Shown here in pieces: positions 53,479 to 62,478 of a DNA stretch of 64,000 bases (position 1 is the stretch's first letter; each line of letters starts with the position of its first letter). Source of the stretch: Flavobacterium sp. Leaf82. GTDB taxonomy: Bacteria; Bacteroidota; Bacteroidia; Flavobacteriales; Flavobacteriaceae. Both the position numbers and the translations under genes were made by a program. The stretch is taken from contig NZ_LMMA01000036.1 of assembly GCF_001422725.1 (NCBI RefSeq), positions 229,544 to 293,543 of the forward strand. Direction: 5' to 3'. A model generated the notes under the pieces. The model saw only the letters and a program-made list of their open reading frames with translations. It searched no databases and had not been told where the DNA came from.

Positions 53479-54615
53479 ATGTCTCAACAGCACTTTATAT
53501 ATCTGGATAACAACGCTACAACTCGTCTTGATCAACGTGTGCTTGATTTTATGCTTCCGTATTTTATAGAATCATATGCAAATGCGAGCAGTAATCATCT
53601 TGCGGGATTGACGATTCAGGAAGCTGTTGAAAATGCAAAATGGCAAACAGCAAATCTGATTGGTGCAAACGAAGAGGAAATTATATTTACTTCCGGCGCC
53701 ACAGAATCTATCAATTTGGCGATTAAAGGTCTGGCAAATTCAGCTAAAAAACATATCGTAACTGTTGCAACAGAACATAAAGCGGTTTTAGAAACCTGTC
53801 AGTTTATGGAAACTATTGGTTTTGATGTTACCTATTTGCCTGTTCTGACCGATGGACTTTTAGATCTGACTCTTTTAACTGACGCTATTACTGATAAAAC
53901 ACTACTGGTAATTATCATGATTGCTAATAACGAAACGGGTGTTTTTCAGGATATTGAAGCAATATCTAAAATTGTTCATACCAAAAATGCTTTGTTTATG
54001 TGTGATGCAACTCAGGCTGTGGGAAAGATTTCTGTTGATGTAAAAAAACTGAGCATTGATCTTATGCCACTTTCTGCTCATAAATTTTATGGGCCAAAGG
54101 GTATTGGTGCTTTATATATTTCTGCTAAAGCGAAATTAAAACTGATCCCGCAATTGCATGGCGGAGGACAACAACAAAAATTACGCAGCGGAACGCTAAA
54201 TGTGCCTGCCATTATTGGACTGGGAAAAGCCTGCGAAATTGCGGAAGCTGAAATGAAAACAGATCAAACAAGAATCACAAAACTTCGAGACGAGCTGGAA
54301 GAAGGTTTATTACAAATCGAAGGATCTTTTATCAACGGTGATAAAGACCACCGAATGTACAATACTTCGAACATTTGTTTTCCGGGTGTAAATTCTGAAA
54401 GGCTTATTCTTGCTTTACAAAATATTTCAGTATCTAACGGGGCTTCGTGTTCAGCAGTTACTTCAGAACCTTCGCATGTACTAAAAGCTTTGGGATTATC
54501 TGATGAAAATGCATTGAGTTCAATACGTTTTAGCTTAGGTAAATTCACCACTTCAGCCGAAATTAAAGAAGCTGTTGAAAGGGTTAAGATTTTGGTTCAA
54601 CAATTAAATTCCTAG
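53479..54615 (+). CDS. Cysteine desulfurase (NifS/IscS type), probably for Mo-cofactor sulfuration
   Basis: 378-aa PLP enzyme that moves sulfur from cysteine to an acceptor. YLDNNATTRLD opens the protein. The PLP-binding lysine is in LSAHKFYGPKGIGALY and ATESINLAIKG contacts the cofactor phosphate. The persulfide-forming cysteine is in NGASCSAVTSEPSHVLKALG, on the short loop typical of NifS/IscS. It is encoded divergently from paoA and convergently with the MocA and XdhC-like genes, so a dedicated role in making the terminal sulfido ligand of the molybdenum cofactor is likely. A general Fe-S role is the alternative; no IscU or SufE gene is adjacent. Confidence 0.9.
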   Translation: MSQQHFIYLDNNATTRLDQRVLDFMLPYFIESYANASSNHLAGLTIQEAVENAKWQTANLIGANEEEIIFTSGATESINLAIKGLANSAKKHIVTVATEHKAVLETCQFMETIGFDVTYLPVLTDGLLDLTLLTDAITDKTLLVIIMIANNETGVFQDIEAISKIVHTKNALFMCDATQAVGKISVDVKKLSIDLMPLSAHKFYGPKGIGALYISAKAKLKLIPQLHGGGQQQKLRSGTLNVPAIIGLGKACEIAEAEMKTDQTRITKLRDELEEGLLQIEGSFINGDKDHRMYNTSNICFPGVNSERLILALQNISVSNGASCSAVTSEPSHVLKALGLSDENALSSIRFSLGKFTTSAEIKEAVERVKILVQQLNS

Positions 54616-54717
54616 TTTTTGCGGTGTAGTTTTTCTTGCAATTGCAAGGTTTTTTACCACTGATTAAAAGGATTAGAAAGATTAAAGACTCTAAAGCTTT
54701 GCTTCTCTGAAACTTTC

Positions 54718-55308
54718 TTAAAAAATGAGGTCTGAATAATCTTCTGGCGTATCAATATCTATATTGCCTTTTTCAAACGGAATTGAAACTGCATCATCTA
54801 AAAATCTATTGATTATTTTTTTCGCTCCTTCCTGCCCTTCTAATTTTAATAAATTGCTAAAATATTTTTTATCAAAAAGAACAGGCGTTCCTAATGTTTC
54901 CGCATAAGATGAGGCTATAATTCCTTTGTTTGTTTTTTGATATTCGGCAATTAAATCCTCAAAAATTTTAGAAATAACATAAGGCTGATCGCAAACGGCA
55001 AAAATGCAGCTTTCACAATCCGGATAAAGCAATAATAATTCACTAAGTCCTTTATTTATTGAGGACGACATTCCGGACTCCCAATTTGAGTTGTATGTTA
55101 CTTTTATTTTAGAAGAATCTAAGTCGGTTTTTATGAGATCATGATTTGATCCTGTTACCACAATCACAAAAGTATTCTCTACTGACGAGGCTTCTTTTAT
55201 AGTGTTTTGTAAAAGTGTGGTATTTTTATAGGCAAGCAATTGTTTTGGACGTCCTAATCTCGAAGAACTTCCGGCGGCCAATATAATAATTGCTATTTTA
55301 CTTGCCAT
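54718..55308 (-). CDS. MocA-like molybdenum cofactor cytidylyltransferase
   Basis: 196-aa nucleotidyltransferase of the GT-A fold. The nucleotide signature is IILAAGSSSRLGRPKQLL at the N-terminus. VVTGSNHD and AVCDQPYV (metal-binding aspartate) follow, and GTPVLFDKKYF and IDIDTPEDY lie near the end. This is the MobA/MocA family, and its position three bases after an XdhC-like gene and beside a PaoABC operon argues for MocA: CTP plus Mo-molybdopterin to the cytosine dinucleotide form. The CTP preference itself cannot be confirmed by eye. Confidence 0.87.
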   Translation of the reverse strand: MASKIAIIILAAGSSSRLGRPKQLLAYKNTTLLQNTIKEASSVENTFVIVVTGSNHDLIKTDLDSSKIKVTYNSNWESGMSSSINKGLSELLLLYPDCESCIFAVCDQPYVISKIFEDLIAEYQKTNKGIIASSYAETLGTPVLFDKKYFSNLLKLEGQEGAKKIINRFLDDAVSIPFEKGNIDIDTPEDYSDLIF

Positions 55309-55311
55309 ATT

Positions 55312-56442
55312 TTATTTTTTAAGAGATGCTAATTCAAGCGTATTATGAATTTTTCCTTCTTTATATTTTAATGAAGTTCCATTTTTACGGCTTATAACAG
55401 CTTTAATTTCTGCAATCACAGACAAAGCAATTTCTTCAGATGTTTCTGCACCAATATCTAATCCTATGGGACCGTAAATTCTTTGTAATTGTTCTTCTGT
55501 TACTTTTATTCCTTCGATCAGCAAATCATCGAGCATTCTGTTTAGCTTCGTTTTTGGTCCCAAAATACCAATGTAAGGACAATTGGTTTTGAGAAGCAAC
55601 TTTAGCATTGCCAAATCATATTTGTAATTATGTGTCATAAGAAGCACATAAGTCTGATCGTCGATGTTTATATTTTCTAAAAATTGATCCGGATTTACTA
55701 CCATAACTTGTTTTGATTCCGGAAATCTCGCTGTTACTGCGTGTGTTGCACGGCCTTCGCCAATGGTGACTTCCCAACCTAATAGAGAAACCATTTTTAC
55801 AAGTGGCTGCACATCGTTTCCTGCTCCGGCAATTATAAGCGAAATGGGCGGGCTTATATATTCTATAAGTGCTTCGTTATGATTATCATCTTGTAATTCT
55901 TTTACAACTGTGGTTTTACTTTCTAAAGCTTGGTTTGTGTCAGGCAGAATTTCTAATGCCAGATCATTACTATAAATTGTTTTTGATTTGTTATAAAATA
56001 GTATTGTACCGTATTGTAAAGCTTGTCTTTTTAAAGAAAAAAAAGTTACCACTACAGCACTTTCACGTTCTGCTTGTAATTGTTGTAAAAGCATAATTGG
56101 GTTGTTTGCTTTTTCATCGTTAATATATTCAAAAAGAATATGTACAATCCCGTTACATCCCAATTGCAGACCTACTTCGCTGTCATTCTCATTACTTGTA
56201 TTATAGGTTATCAGTTTATTTTGCTGTTGATTTATAGAAAGAAGCGCTTTTCGTAATGCATCACCTTCGAGACAACCGCCACTTATGGCTCCGGTTAACA
56301 AACCATCTTCGGTAACAAGCATGCGAGCTCCGGGCTGACGGTATGATGAACCTTCAACTTTGACTACTGTAGCAAGTGCTGCCTTTTTTCCTGCTGCTTT
56401 TGCTGCTGAATATGCTTTTAGAATTTCGCTTATTTCCTTCAT
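55312..56442 (-). CDS. XdhC/CoxI-family Mo-cofactor chaperone (PaoD-like)
   Basis: 376-aa maturation protein that binds the sulfurated molybdenum cofactor and inserts it into the apo-enzyme. The N-terminal XdhC/CoxI domain has ATVVKVEGSSYRQPGARML and GAISGGCLEGDALRKALL. The C-terminal Rossmann-like domain (from about residue 205) has LIIAGAGNDVQPLVKM and GILGPKTKLNRMLDDLL, then YGPIGLDIGAETSEEIALSV. It is the first gene of a two-gene operon with the MocA-like gene. A minus-strand TATTTTTG box at 56469-56462 lies 20 bp upstream but lacks a visible TTG partner. Confidence 0.92.
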   Translation of the reverse strand: MKEISEILKAYSAAKAAGKKAALATVVKVEGSSYRQPGARMLVTEDGLLTGAISGGCLEGDALRKALLSINQQQNKLITYNTSNENDSEVGLQLGCNGIVHILFEYINDEKANNPIMLLQQLQAERESAVVVTFFSLKRQALQYGTILFYNKSKTIYSNDLALEILPDTNQALESKTTVVKELQDDNHNEALIEYISPPISLIIAGAGNDVQPLVKMVSLLGWEVTIGEGRATHAVTARFPESKQVMVVNPDQFLENINIDDQTYVLLMTHNYKYDLAMLKLLLKTNCPYIGILGPKTKLNRMLDDLLIEGIKVTEEQLQRIYGPIGLDIGAETSEEIALSVIAEIKAVISRKNGTSLKYKEGKIHNTLELASLKK

Positions 56443-56749
56443 ACTAATAAATCCATCTGAACAAAAATAGAGAATTATTTTTTTTGCCTGTGATCTAAAA
56501 GTACTAAAGTATTAACTCTAAAAAAAAATCTAATAACAAAATTAAAAGAGATTCTCCTATTATCATCGCCTGTTTTCTATATATGCAAAATGTTTAAGTA
56601 AATATAATTGACAACTGCTGCAACAAAAAAGCACTGTCTTATATATTATAAGGCAGTGCTTTAAAAAAAACTAACTAAATCTTTTTTTTAAGATATTATT
56701 TAAAAATTATGTCTTCTATATTTAATGAATTATAATCGCTGAATTGAGA
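56443..56749. other. 307-bp intergenic region with a strong terminator
   Basis: No gene is visible. A hairpin at 56628-56662 (arms AAAGCACTGTCTTATA and TATAAGGCAGTGCTTT) is flanked by A/T runs on both sides. It is placed to end the sugar-acid operon on the minus strand (T run follows on that strand). Confidence 0.75.
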
Positions 56750-56941
56750 TTATAATTTCTTGTTTTTCTTTAAAAGAAGCATTAATAATCCAAAAGATGA
56801 AAATAATAATCCGCAATAAAGATTAATTTTCATTTTATACTCAGAAAAGCTTTCTGATACAAAGGCATAACCAATTAGGAGAACACCAATAATTAGAAAG
56901 AAAACTCCAATTACAAAACGTAAATCATATAATTTATTCAT
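56750..56941 (-). CDS. Small two-helix membrane protein paired with the symporter
   Basis: 63-aa protein with two hydrophobic helices, about residues 8-27 (FVIGVFFLIIGVLLIGYAF) and 40-57 (LYCGLLFSSFGLLMLLL), a short polar loop (SESFSEYKMKIN) and a basic tail KKNKKL. It starts 11 bp after the stop of the sodium symporter gene and is the last gene before the terminator. I recognise no named family. Small hydrophobic partners of transporters are known in other families, so a role in symporter assembly or activity is a fair guess, not more. Confidence 0.75.
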   Translation of the reverse strand: MNKLYDLRFVIGVFFLIIGVLLIGYAFVSESFSEYKMKINLYCGLLFSSFGLLMLLLKKNKKL

Positions 56942-56952
56942 AGTGTCTGTTA

Positions 56953-58605
56953 TTAAAAGAATATAATATTAAATAAAATCGTAATCACTAAAACAGCAAC
57001 TCCCATCCACATTGGATTTTTATACCATACTTTGTTTTTATCAATTTGTTTTGGGGTAAGACTATAAACTAATCCTACGAGTTCTTCTTCGGGCTTTGGT
57101 TTGGTAACCAAACTCACTAAAATCGTCACGGTAACACACATCAAAAATGCAATCCACGCAATGTTAAAAGCCTGACTTGTTCCTGAAAAATACTCATGTG
57201 TATTGGCGATCCATCCTCCTTTTCCTTCTGCAACGGTAAGACCATGCGTTATTGTAGCAGTCATTGTGCCTGCAACTAATCCCCAGAACGCTCCGTGTCC
57301 TGTTGTTTTTTTCCAAAACATGCCTAAAAAAAATGTAGCAAACAGTGGTGCATTTACAAAGCTAAATACCAGTTGCAGCAAGTCCATTATATTATTAAAG
57401 CCACGGGCCACATAAGCGGTAATAATTGAAATTAATATTCCTGCTACTGTTGCAATTTTACCAACATAATAATAATGTTTTTCAGAGGCATTTTTCTTAA
57501 TATGAGATTGATAAATATCAAATGTAAATACGGTATTAAATGCGGTTACATTTCCTGCCATACCACTCATAAATGAAGCAATTAAAGCTGTAATACCAAT
57601 TCCTAAAATACCGTTTGGATATAACTTTTGCAATAAAACAGGCAATACCATATTATAATTTGTATCTCCGTTTGCATTTATTGGGAGTTCATAGCCGGTA
57701 AATTTACTTTGTAAAGCAAGAATTATTATACCTGGCAAAATGACGATTGCGGGCATTAATATTTTAGGTATGGCGGCTATAATAGGAGTTCTTTGTGCAT
57801 CTGTCAGGTTCTTACTTATCATTGCTCTTTGTACGACCAGAAAATCTGTACACCAATATCCGAAAGCCAAAACAAAACCTAGTCCAAAAACCATACTGAA
57901 GGCATCAACACCCATTGGATTATGCGAAGGATCATCTAATCCTTTCCACATGTGGAGTTTATAATCTGCGACATTTGCAACAATTCCTTCCCATCCTCCT
58001 ACTTTATATAAACCAATAAAAACCAATGGTGCTATTCCTAAAACAATAAGAAAAAATTGCAGGACTTCATTATAAACGGCACTTGTTAAACCGCCCATAA
58101 AAATATAAACAAATACAACTGCTGCCGCTACCCAAATCGAAAGATCAAAATTCCAGCCTAGAATTACATCCATCAACATGGCTAAGGCATATAATGAAAC
58201 TCCGGATGAAAAGACTGTCATTGCTGCAAAACTAAAGGCATTGAACGTTCTTGTTTTTTCATCGAACCGCAGTTTGAGGTATTCGGGTACACTTCTGGCT
58301 TTGCTGCCATAATAAAACGGCATCATAAATACACCCAGGAAAATCATGGCTAAAGCTGCTCCAAGCCAATAATAGTGTGCGGTATACAGTCCGTATTTAG
58401 CTCCATTTGCCGCCATTCCCAATACTTCCTGTGCGCCTAAATTAGCAGAAATAAAAGCAAGGCTTGTTATCCATAACGGAATACTGCGATTACTCATCAA
58501 AAAATCATTCGCTGATTTAACTTGCCTTTTCAGCAAAAAACCTATCCCGATTACAAAGAAAAAATAAATAGCAATAATGAGGTAATCAATTAATTCTAAT
58601 CTCAT
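56953..58605 (-). CDS. Sodium:solute symporter (SSS family), probably for a sugar or sugar acid
   Basis: 550-aa inner-membrane transporter with about 13-14 hydrophobic helices. Family marks are LIIAIYFFFVIGIGFLL, NDFLMSNRSIPLWITSLAFISANLGAQEVLGMAANGAKYG (helix 1-2 sodium-site region), YWCTDFLVVQRAMISKN and ALIASFMSGMAGNVTAFNTVF. These resemble the SGLT-like branch that carries sugars with sodium. It sits in an operon with lactonase, dehydrogenase, dehydratase and aldolase genes, so it likely imports the substrate of that pathway. Confidence 0.92.
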   Translation of the reverse strand: MRLELIDYLIIAIYFFFVIGIGFLLKRQVKSANDFLMSNRSIPLWITSLAFISANLGAQEVLGMAANGAKYGLYTAHYYWLGAALAMIFLGVFMMPFYYGSKARSVPEYLKLRFDEKTRTFNAFSFAAMTVFSSGVSLYALAMLMDVILGWNFDLSIWVAAAVVFVYIFMGGLTSAVYNEVLQFFLIVLGIAPLVFIGLYKVGGWEGIVANVADYKLHMWKGLDDPSHNPMGVDAFSMVFGLGFVLAFGYWCTDFLVVQRAMISKNLTDAQRTPIIAAIPKILMPAIVILPGIIILALQSKFTGYELPINANGDTNYNMVLPVLLQKLYPNGILGIGITALIASFMSGMAGNVTAFNTVFTFDIYQSHIKKNASEKHYYYVGKIATVAGILISIITAYVARGFNNIMDLLQLVFSFVNAPLFATFFLGMFWKKTTGHGAFWGLVAGTMTATITHGLTVAEGKGGWIANTHEYFSGTSQAFNIAWIAFLMCVTVTILVSLVTKPKPEEELVGLVYSLTPKQIDKNKVWYKNPMWMGVAVLVITILFNIIFF

Positions 58606-58640
58606 ATATAGTAGTTTAAATGAAAAAATACAGCAACCTT

Positions 58641-59531
58641 TTATATTTTATTGTGGATTTTAAATGAGTTCATTTCTGTTCCTTTAATTGCAACATCAAC
58701 TAAAAATAATGTCCCGCTTTCAGGAAACTCTTTTAATTGTTTCTCACTTAATCCCATGCTTGAAGTCGTAATTAGTAATACTGTCATATCAGTTCCTCCA
58801 AATGCGCATGAGCTTACATTTGGAGCATTGACTTTGACTATGCCCAGCAGCTCTCCAGAATACGGATTGTATCTGTTTACACAACCTTTCCCCCACATTG
58901 CTACCCATAACATTCCCTCTGAATCGATTGTCATTCCGTCTTGTGTAAAACTCCGATCATTCATTTCTATGAGGATACTTTCGTTTGAAATATTTCCTTT
59001 AATTAAATCAAAATCATACTTTTTTATGTTGTAATCAAATGAGTCTATGTAGTACATGGTATTATTATCAATGTTCCAGCAAATACCGTTCGAAACTTTT
59101 CGATCCGGAATCATTTTCTTTATTTCAATACCATCAAAACAATATAATGCTCCTGCTGCTCCAATTGCATCTTTATTCATTGTTCCTATCCAAAGTCGGC
59201 CGGCAGCATCACATTTTCCATCATTTGATCTGTTTGTTGGTATTTCGGGTTCTATTTTTATTAGCTCTTCTAATTTATCTGAATCAAAATCATAGATAGA
59301 AATTGAGTTTTCTAAGCCCAGAATAAGTCGACCGTCATTTGTAGGAACTACTGTTCCTATTTTCTCCGGTAGTTTTTGTTCTTTAGTAATTTTGGTAACA
59401 GGATCGAGTTTACCAACTTTTTGCGCTTCTATGTCTACATAGAAAAACAGGTTGTGGTGCGAACTCCAAATTGCAGCTTCTCCAAGAATTGATTCTGGAT
59501 TATTTAAGGAAACTGCCTGCCAGATTTTCAT
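58641..59531 (-). CDS. SMP-30/gluconolactonase-family lactonase
   Basis: 296-aa six-bladed propeller enzyme. Metal-binding residues are recognisable in GEAAIWS (Glu), NRSNDGKCDAAGRLWIGTMN (Asn/Asp), VSNGICWNIDNNTMYYIDSFD (Asn) and GMTIDSEGMLWVAMWGKG. The family hydrolyses sugar lactones to aldonic acids, using a divalent metal. The start codon directly abuts the stop codon of the upstream SDR gene, so the two are translationally linked. This is the second chemical step expected after sugar oxidation by the SDR enzyme. Confidence 0.9.
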   Translation of the reverse strand: MKIWQAVSLNNPESILGEAAIWSSHHNLFFYVDIEAQKVGKLDPVTKITKEQKLPEKIGTVVPTNDGRLILGLENSISIYDFDSDKLEELIKIEPEIPTNRSNDGKCDAAGRLWIGTMNKDAIGAAGALYCFDGIEIKKMIPDRKVSNGICWNIDNNTMYYIDSFDYNIKKYDFDLIKGNISNESILIEMNDRSFTQDGMTIDSEGMLWVAMWGKGCVNRYNPYSGELLGIVKVNAPNVSSCAFGGTDMTVLLITTSSMGLSEKQLKEFPESGTLFLVDVAIKGTEMNSFKIHNKI

Positions 59532-60305
59532 TTACTGATCTTGCATTAATGCACTTCGCCCTCCATCAACTAAATACGTAACTCCGCTTGCAAATGAGGC
59601 ATATTCACTTGCCAGAAAAACGCACCAGGCTCCTATTTCTTCTGGTGAACCCATTTTTTTTACGGGATGCAGATCAATTGTTCTTTGCTTTTCTATTTTA
59701 GAATCCGGAAAAGAATCAAACCATTTTTGATTTCCGGGAGTATCAATAAATCCGGGAGCAATACCTACTGTTCTTATCGCTGGCCCCCATTCTATGGCTA
59801 AACTACGAACTAGACCTGTCAGTGCTGTTTTGGCAACATTATAGGGAAAACACCCCGGAATAGTCGAATAAGCATGATTGGATGTCATTATGATAATAAC
59901 ACCATTATTTTTTTCTAAATAAGGTTTACAATATTTTGCCAATCGCCAATGCGAAGCCAAATTCAATTCTATGTTTTGCATCCAATGTTCGTCATCGCAA
60001 TGCGCAGCACCTTCAAAAATATTTTTTCCGGAATTGGAGATTAACACATCAATACCTCCAAATGTTTCAACTGTGTTTTGAATTAGTTTTCGCAAATCAT
60101 CTTCTTTGGTTACATCACATTCTGTATAAAGTGTGTGAACACAATTTTCTTTAGCGATTTTATCAAATTCACTGCAAGTTGCAGATGTCGCACAACCGGA
60201 AATATTTGCTCCGGCTTTGGCTGCCATTTTTGCAATACTTGCGCCTATTCCAGTGGAAACGCCAGTTATTAAAACTGTTTTTCCTGTAAGTTCAATTTGA
60301 AACAT
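59532..60305 (-). CDS. SDR-family sugar or sugar-acid dehydrogenase
   Basis: 257-aa NAD(P)-dependent short-chain dehydrogenase. The cofactor motif is TGVSTGIG near residue 14; ISNSGKN, ITSNHAYS and the catalytic pair in PYNVAKTAL follow. The C-terminus YLVDGGRSALMQ is typical. In this operon it could oxidise the free sugar to its lactone, or oxidise a keto-deoxy acid intermediate; both are known for SDR enzymes in non-phosphorylative pathways. Sequence alone does not decide. Confidence 0.85.
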   Translation of the reverse strand: MFQIELTGKTVLITGVSTGIGASIAKMAAKAGANISGCATSATCSEFDKIAKENCVHTLYTECDVTKEDDLRKLIQNTVETFGGIDVLISNSGKNIFEGAAHCDDEHWMQNIELNLASHWRLAKYCKPYLEKNNGVIIIMTSNHAYSTIPGCFPYNVAKTALTGLVRSLAIEWGPAIRTVGIAPGFIDTPGNQKWFDSFPDSKIEKQRTIDLHPVKKMGSPEEIGAWCVFLASEYASFASGVTYLVDGGRSALMQDQ

Positions 60306-60392
60306 ATTTCTTTTTTTAGTATAAAATCAAATTCTTTTAGTAACGATCACGTTTAAACCTTTTACTTTGTTGCATGTATAATGAAACAAATC

Positions 60393-61559
60393 TTATACAT
60401 AAAAACCGGGTCTTGGAACTACTATTCCCGGATGTTTTTCCATTTCTTCTTCTACCAGGTCTACACCAAGTCCCGGTCTTTCACTTAAGCGAAGATGACC
60501 ATTATGAATCATATCTTTTATAGGATGGGTAATTACGGTATCGCGCCACGGCACATCGTTGAACATAAACTCCTGACGAAAAAAATTAGGCACAGACGCA
60601 CATACATGAGCAGATGCTAAAGTTGATAATGGTCCATTAGGGTTATGAGGTGCCAGTAAAACATTATAGGCTTCCATCATGGTTGCCATTCTTTTCATTT
60701 CAGATGGTCCGCCACAACGTGTAATATCGGGCATCATAATATCACAAATGTTTTTTTCTAATACTGGACGAATTCCATGTCTTGTATAATGTCTTTCTCC
60801 AACACATATAGAAATATTAGAAGGAATTCGTTCTCTCATTGCTCTTAAAGTATCTGCACTTTCAGGACCAGCGGGCTCTTCATACCATGTAATATCTAAT
60901 TCTGATAAACGCTGCGCCATTTTTACAGCTACTCTGTAATTTAACATTGCATGAGTTTCTATCATAATATCAAAATCCGGTCCTACTGCGTCACGGACTG
61001 CTTTACTAACATTGAAAGCCAGATCTTGTTGTGCTGAAGTAAGGGTAAGATTTGATGATAAATCTTCTCCATACAAATAATTCGTGTGGGCAAAAGGGTC
61101 AAATTTTAATCCTGTAAATCCCGCTTCTTTTACTTTTAAAGCCTGAGCTGCATAATCCGCAACATTATGTCCTCCTCCAGTAAACCAATAATTGGCATAT
61201 AATAAAATATCTTTTCTAAAGGATCCGCCAAGTAATTCATAACATGGTGTTCCCAATACTTTTCCTTTAAGGTCCAGTAAAGCCATATCGATACCACTAA
61301 TAGCACATAAACTTGCTCCATAAGGTCCAACCCAGTTTAGATCGCGGTATAGTTTTGTCCATATAAAGTCTGTTTTCATAGGATCTAATCCTATAATTCT
61401 TTCTCCTATATGCTTTGCTGCATTATAAACAATAGGGCTTCCGGGCCAGTTTGTAGCTTCTCCAACACCTGTATGTCCGGTATCTGTATAAATTTTTAAT
61501 AGTGTCCAGTTATATTTAACACCTTCTACCAACCATACTTTTACATCTGTAATTTTCAT
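60393..61559 (-). CDS. Enolase-superfamily sugar-acid dehydratase
   Basis: 388-aa enzyme of the mandelate racemase/galactonate dehydratase type. A capping domain (about 1-120) is followed by the barrel. Metal ligands are expected at the glutamates in DIMIETHAML, WYEEPAGPE and CVGERHYTR. A histidine in ETHAML and the late APHNPNGPLSTLASAHV (His as general acid) fit sugar-acid dehydratases, which convert an aldonate to a 2-keto-3-deoxy acid. The first metal ligand region reads E-T-H rather than the more frequent D-x-H or D-x-N. Which sugar acid is used (for example galactonate, fuconate or rhamnonate) is not determined. Confidence 0.88.
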   Translation of the reverse strand: MKITDVKVWLVEGVKYNWTLLKIYTDTGHTGVGEATNWPGSPIVYNAAKHIGERIIGLDPMKTDFIWTKLYRDLNWVGPYGASLCAISGIDMALLDLKGKVLGTPCYELLGGSFRKDILLYANYWFTGGGHNVADYAAQALKVKEAGFTGLKFDPFAHTNYLYGEDLSSNLTLTSAQQDLAFNVSKAVRDAVGPDFDIMIETHAMLNYRVAVKMAQRLSELDITWYEEPAGPESADTLRAMRERIPSNISICVGERHYTRHGIRPVLEKNICDIMMPDITRCGGPSEMKRMATMMEAYNVLLAPHNPNGPLSTLASAHVCASVPNFFRQEFMFNDVPWRDTVITHPIKDMIHNGHLRLSERPGLGVDLVEEEMEKHPGIVVPRPGFYV

Positions 61560-61603
61560 CTTTGTGTCTGTTTCTATGAATATTGTGATTAGTTCTTTTT
61601 ATA

Positions 61604-62296
61604 TCACATGATACCAAATTGGTCAAAAGCTTCTCTGGTACTCATACCTTCGCGTATTTTTTGCTGTACAATTTTTTCTCCTCTTGCTTTTTGAATGGAT
61701 AATCGAAAAACTTCTTCTTCGATTTCTTTTGGTATTACACAAACTCCGTCTATATCGCCAAGAATAATATCACCGGAATTAATTCGTACTCCTTTTAATT
61801 CTATTGGTACCCTAAAGTCAATTACTTTTCCTCGTGGTGCCTGATCTTGTGCATATCGACCATATGAAAAAGAAGGGAAATTCAGTTCTAATATTCCTTT
61901 TGTATCTCTTGAATATCCATCAACAACCGCACCTGCCGCTCCTAATATTTGTGCTCTGGTAGCCATTAATTCTCCCCATAATGCATACGATGGCGATGAA
62001 CCTGTACAGATGTATACTTCATTTTTTTTCAGATCATCCAATGCTTCCAACATTAATCCAAAGGGTCTGTTTAAAATAGGATTATTACTGCTGGAATCTG
62101 AAACTACATCGGCTTCTAATACTGTCATAGCGCGGCCTATTATAAACATATCATCACGAAGAGGTTGTATTTGCGGAGGAAGAAATTGATTTAATAATCC
62201 CATTTTATCCATAATATCACCTACTACTGCGGTATAAAGTTCTTTACGCACAATATCAAAAAGTTCTTCATCATTCTTCCAAAGTTTACTTTCCAT
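61604..62296 (-). CDS. RraA-like aldolase (4-hydroxy-2-oxoacid aldolase type)
   Basis: 230-aa protein of the RraA/HMG-aldolase fold. The motif GAAGAVVDGYSRD holds the arginine-aspartate pair used by metal-dependent 4-hydroxy-4-methyl-2-oxoglutarate aldolases, and GELMATRAQILG supplies the pyruvate-binding loop. NSGDIILGDIDGVCVIPKE is the other family block. True RNase E inhibitors lack the catalytic pair, so aldolase or decarboxylase activity on a 2-keto-3-deoxy acid is the better reading. It is the first gene of the operon, giving pyruvate plus an aldehyde as end products. Confidence 0.85.
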   Translation of the reverse strand: MESKLWKNDEELFDIVRKELYTAVVGDIMDKMGLLNQFLPPQIQPLRDDMFIIGRAMTVLEADVVSDSSSNNPILNRPFGLMLEALDDLKKNEVYICTGSSPSYALWGELMATRAQILGAAGAVVDGYSRDTKGILELNFPSFSYGRYAQDQAPRGKVIDFRVPIELKGVRINSGDIILGDIDGVCVIPKEIEEEVFRLSIQKARGEKIVQQKIREGMSTREAFDQFGIM

Positions 62297-62339
62297 TTTG
62301 CTTCTTATTTTATTAATTAATTACCTATAAAAACTTATT

Positions 62340-62367
62340 CAAAAGTATGATATATCTTATTTTACAA
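62340..62367 (-). promoter_or_regulatory. Promoter of the sugar-acid operon
   Basis: On the minus strand TTG (62367-62365), a 17-bp spacer and TACTTTTG (62347-62340) match TTG-N17-23-TAnnTTTG. The start site would be near 62333, about 37 nt before the RraA-like ATG. Confidence 0.7.
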
Positions 62368-62478
62368 TTCACACTAACTTAATGGATACTTAAACTATTT
62401 TAATCACTTTTACTTTAAACATAATAATTATATTAAAATATTGTTTTAGTCTGGATATATACCATTACTATTTGTACT

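Noticed and set aside
61604..62296. RNase E activity regulator RraA
   Set aside because: The catalytic DGxxRD pair of the aldolases is present and the gene is embedded in a sugar-acid operon; the regulator function is not supported.
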